Source: Thermoplasmata archaeon
Lineage (GTDB): Archaea > Thermoplasmatota > Thermoplasmata > Lutacidiplasmatales > UBA184
Direction of reading: 5' to 3'
Assembly: GCA_030037695.1 (NCBI GenBank)
Contig: JASHQF010000022.1
Span: forward strand, 1-14,122
DNA: 14,122 nucleotides
The notes beneath the pieces were generated by a model, which saw only the letters and a list, made by a program, of their open reading frames with translations, did no database searches and was not told the origin of the DNA. Numbering within the stretch: the first letter of the stretch is position 1; every line of letters starts with the position of its first letter. Position numbers and translations under genes: made by a program. Positions 12,517 to 14,122 of the stretch are shown piece by piece.

Positions 12517-13854
12517 TCAACCGCGACGTTCGCCCGGAGCATTCCCGTCGAGCGGGCGCTCGGCCCACCGCTCGCCGCGGGCGGCCGAGATCTCGGCGAT
12601 CCGGCGGGCGATCTCCTCGATCTGGGCGCGAGCCCCGTCGAGGTTCCCGGACCTGAGGAGGGCGAGAGCGACACGAGCACGCGACGCGATCTCGACCGCT
12701 CCGGGTTCCCGCTCCGCCCCGATCCGCCGGAACTTCGCGAGCTCCTGTTCCAGACGGGCCGAGAGTTCCGCCAACGACGGGGGGATCCGCAGCGGCCGCA
12801 CCCCGGCGGACGATGCCGGTGCGCGCGGTCCGCGCCGGTCGGCCCGTATCGGGGGGTGGCGGTAGCGGAACACCTCGTTCCCGTCCCGGACCCAGAAGTC
12901 GTCGATTCCGCTCCCGGGGGCCGCGACATGCAGGATCGGCTTGCCGACCGTGTCGGCGATCTTGGCGAGATCGGAGAACGACCGCACGTCCACGGCGCGG
13001 CCCCACGGGGGGACGACGGTGACGTCGGCGATCGCCTCCTCGTACGGCTGCGTCAGCTCCGCGAGCGGCGGGGTGAGCTCCTCTTCTTCGTCCCGACGGC
13101 TCGCGACCCAGGCGCTGCCGCCTAGCCCTCCCACCGAGGCGGCTACGGCGAGGTACGGGGCCGACGCCGCCCACGGGCCGGTCGTGGCGCTCGTGCGGGG
13201 CGCCGTCAGCGCGCCCGACCCCGCGAACGAGAGACCGGACGGGGTGATGATCGACCCCGCGAAGGCGAACGTGAGCTGGGGGACCGCGAGGTACGTGCCG
13301 TTGACCCCCGCCGTCGCCTCCTCGCCGGTAAAGCTCGGCCGCAGGGTAAGGGTGAACCCGCTCGCCGTGTACCCCACCTCCCGGTCGATCGTCGCGGCGA
13401 GCTGGACGACCTGCGTCACGTTCACGTCGTAGGTCTCGGTAGCGGTGATCTCCTCGGAGCTCGCCCACTGGGTCGTGCCGGCGCTCGTCGCGACGGTCTT
13501 CGACCAGACGGACGTGGCGAGCAGCACCTCGAGGGACGGCGTGACCGACAGCTCCGCGACCCGGTCGGTCGTGAGCTGGAAGGCGAGGCTTACGTTGATC
13601 CACTGCGTGATCGGCGCGAACAGCGTGACGTTCCCCCCGTAGACCTCCGTCGAGTTGTTGTACAGGGCGCTCGGGAGGACCGCGGCGGAGAACGAGTTGG
13701 TCCCGTACTCCGAGTAGGCGGCGACCTCCTCCCGGGAGGAGGACGACGCGGACTGGGTCGCCCCGTACAGGTAGTAGACCGCCCAGACCGTGGTGAGGAG
13801 GAACACCACGAGGAGGACCGCGGCGGCCCGGCGGAGACGGGGGGACGGCTTCAC
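12517..13854 (-). CDS. DUF5305 membrane protein linked to a SipW-like signal peptidase
   Basis: 445 residues. Its GTG start overlaps the signal peptidase stop (GTGA), indicating coupled translation. Topology: helix 1 at about 11-30, an extracellular beta-rich domain 31-228 with several N-x-S/T sites, helix 2 at 229-251, then a cytoplasmic part. Residues 265-333 carry the DUF5305 hallmark: YEEAIADVTVVPP, the RSFSDLAKIADTVGKPILHV strand-helix unit, and DDFWVRDGNEVFRYRHP. Beyond the usual end there is a charged helical extension (about 358-427) that looks like helical hairpins or coiled coil (LARLEQELAKF-like, ALALLRSGNLDGARAQI). In archaea this family is typically encoded next to a SipW-like peptidase, but its biochemical job is unknown. 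I infer a partner of the peptidase or an assembly platform for its substrates, linking the cell interior to the extracellular fibre. Confidence 0.9.
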   Translation of the reverse strand: MKPSPRLRRAAAVLLVVFLLTTVWAVYYLYGATQSASSSSREEVAAYSEYGTNSFSAAVLPSALYNNSTEVYGGNVTLFAPITQWINVSLAFQLTTDRVAELSVTPSLEVLLATSVWSKTVATSAGTTQWASSEEITATETYDVNVTQVVQLAATIDREVGYTASGFTLTLRPSFTGEEATAGVNGTYLAVPQLTFAFAGSIITPSGLSFAGSGALTAPRTSATTGPWAASAPYLAVAASVGGLGGSAWVASRRDEEEELTPPLAELTQPYEEAIADVTVVPPWGRAVDVRSFSDLAKIADTVGKPILHVAAPGSGIDDFWVRDGNEVFRYRHPPIRADRRGPRAPASSAGVRPLRIPPSLAELSARLEQELAKFRRIGAEREPGAVEIASRARVALALLRSGNLDGARAQIEEIARRIAEISAARGERWAERPLDGNAPGERRG

Positions 13855-14122
13855 GTGCGTCCCCCACGCCAGGCGAGCGGGACCAAGAGCACCACGGCGA
13901 CGAGGGCCGCCGCGAATAGGGGGTCCAGGATCACGAAACCGACGTACGGCACGTACGCCCGCACGGCCCCGAGGACATCCCCGTACGGTACCACACAGGG
14001 GTCCTGACTGGGGTTCGCGTCGCCCCGCGTCTGGTACACCCAGTTCGGCCCGGTCGAGACGATCTTCACGACGCGGTGGACCGTCGGGGCGGGCAGGCAG
14101 CCGACGTCGAAGGCGAGGATCG
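13851..14122 (-). CDS. Sec11/SipW-type signal peptidase I, C-terminal part (N-terminus outside window)
   Basis: The frame is open to the window edge. The visible part begins ILAFDVGCLPAPTVHRVVKI, containing the conserved 'VHRV' whose His is the catalytic partner of the Ser in archaeal and ER-type (Ser/His) signal peptidases. Then comes TGPNWVYQTRGDANPSQDP, the family's RGDAN(P/A)..DP box, VPYGDVLG, VPYVGFV, and a C-terminal membrane helix (about the last 20 residues, LFAAALVAVVLLVPLAW). The catalytic Ser must lie upstream, outside the window. Its role is to cleave signal peptides at the outer face of the membrane. Because the next genes encode SipW-type substrates, it is probably dedicated to them rather than the general peptidase. 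It overlaps the DUF5305 start by 4 bases. A GTG at 14069 is an internal Val codon, not the start. Confidence 0.92.
   Translation of the reverse strand, partial: ILAFDVGCLPAPTVHRVVKIVSTGPNWVYQTRGDANPSQDPCVVPYGDVLGAVRAYVPYVGFVILDPLFAAALVAVVLLVPLAWRGGRT

Noticed and set aside
12158..13867. 569-residue open frame on the minus strand
   Set aside because: It is a frame shadow of the DUF5305 gene and first pilin-like gene, with Arg/Gly/Pro-rich composition and no motif; the overlapping frames carry the recognisable domains.
1..14122. CRISPR arrays, insertion sequences, transposases or integrases
   Set aside because: No regularly spaced repeats, terminal inverted repeats with target duplications, or recognisable transposase or integrase domains were seen on either strand.

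Overview
The window is very GC-rich and looks archaeal, most likely from a high-GC Thermoplasmata-type lineage; that lineage call is an inference. The archaeal evidence is a tRNA gene without encoded CCA, several genes with a TATA-like element 26-27 bases before the start codon (leaderless arrangement), frequent GTG/TTG starts, and families common in archaea: a 2TM-RCK potassium channel, a DUF5305 protein beside an ER/archaeal-type signal peptidase, and a giant secreted protein made of YVTN-type beta-propellers and repeated 'F.E.GLP.GT.W.V' domains. High GC creates many long spurious reading frames; I kept only those with recognisable domains, sensible composition and consistent layout.

Left part (1-4900), mostly housekeeping and accessory genes: a Pro-rich protein ending in a RanBP2-type zinc finger (partial at the window edge); a small winged-helix-like protein; a MerB-family (organomercurial lyase-like) protein that keeps the Cys-Asp-Cys active-site triad; a two-gene ABC-2 exporter (ATPase plus permease, overlapping starts and stops); a hotdog acyl-CoA thioesterase; and a Nudix-like protein with an eroded Nudix box. 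Middle (4900-9400): a MthK-like potassium channel divergent from a 1102-residue exported propeller protein.

Around 9400-10430 lie tRNA-Thr(UGU), a gap with several inverted repeats, and a small two-helix membrane protein.

Right part (10431-14122, all on the minus strand) is the most interesting region. It holds the 3' end of a Sec11/SipW-type signal peptidase, a translationally coupled DUF5305 membrane protein, and then three consecutive exported proteins whose signal peptides are of the SipW-dependent type and whose bodies share a TasA-like 'LAPG(D/E)' core. The layout matches the bacterial tapA-sipW-tasA logic, and the proteins resemble archaeal bundling pilins (AbpA of Pyrobaculum). I infer a dedicated system for exporting, processing and assembling donor-strand-type matrix fibres. 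The first two pilin-like proteins carry nearly identical N-terminal donor-strand segments. The third replaces that strand with a Gly/Cys-rich segment and may be an end, base or adapter subunit.
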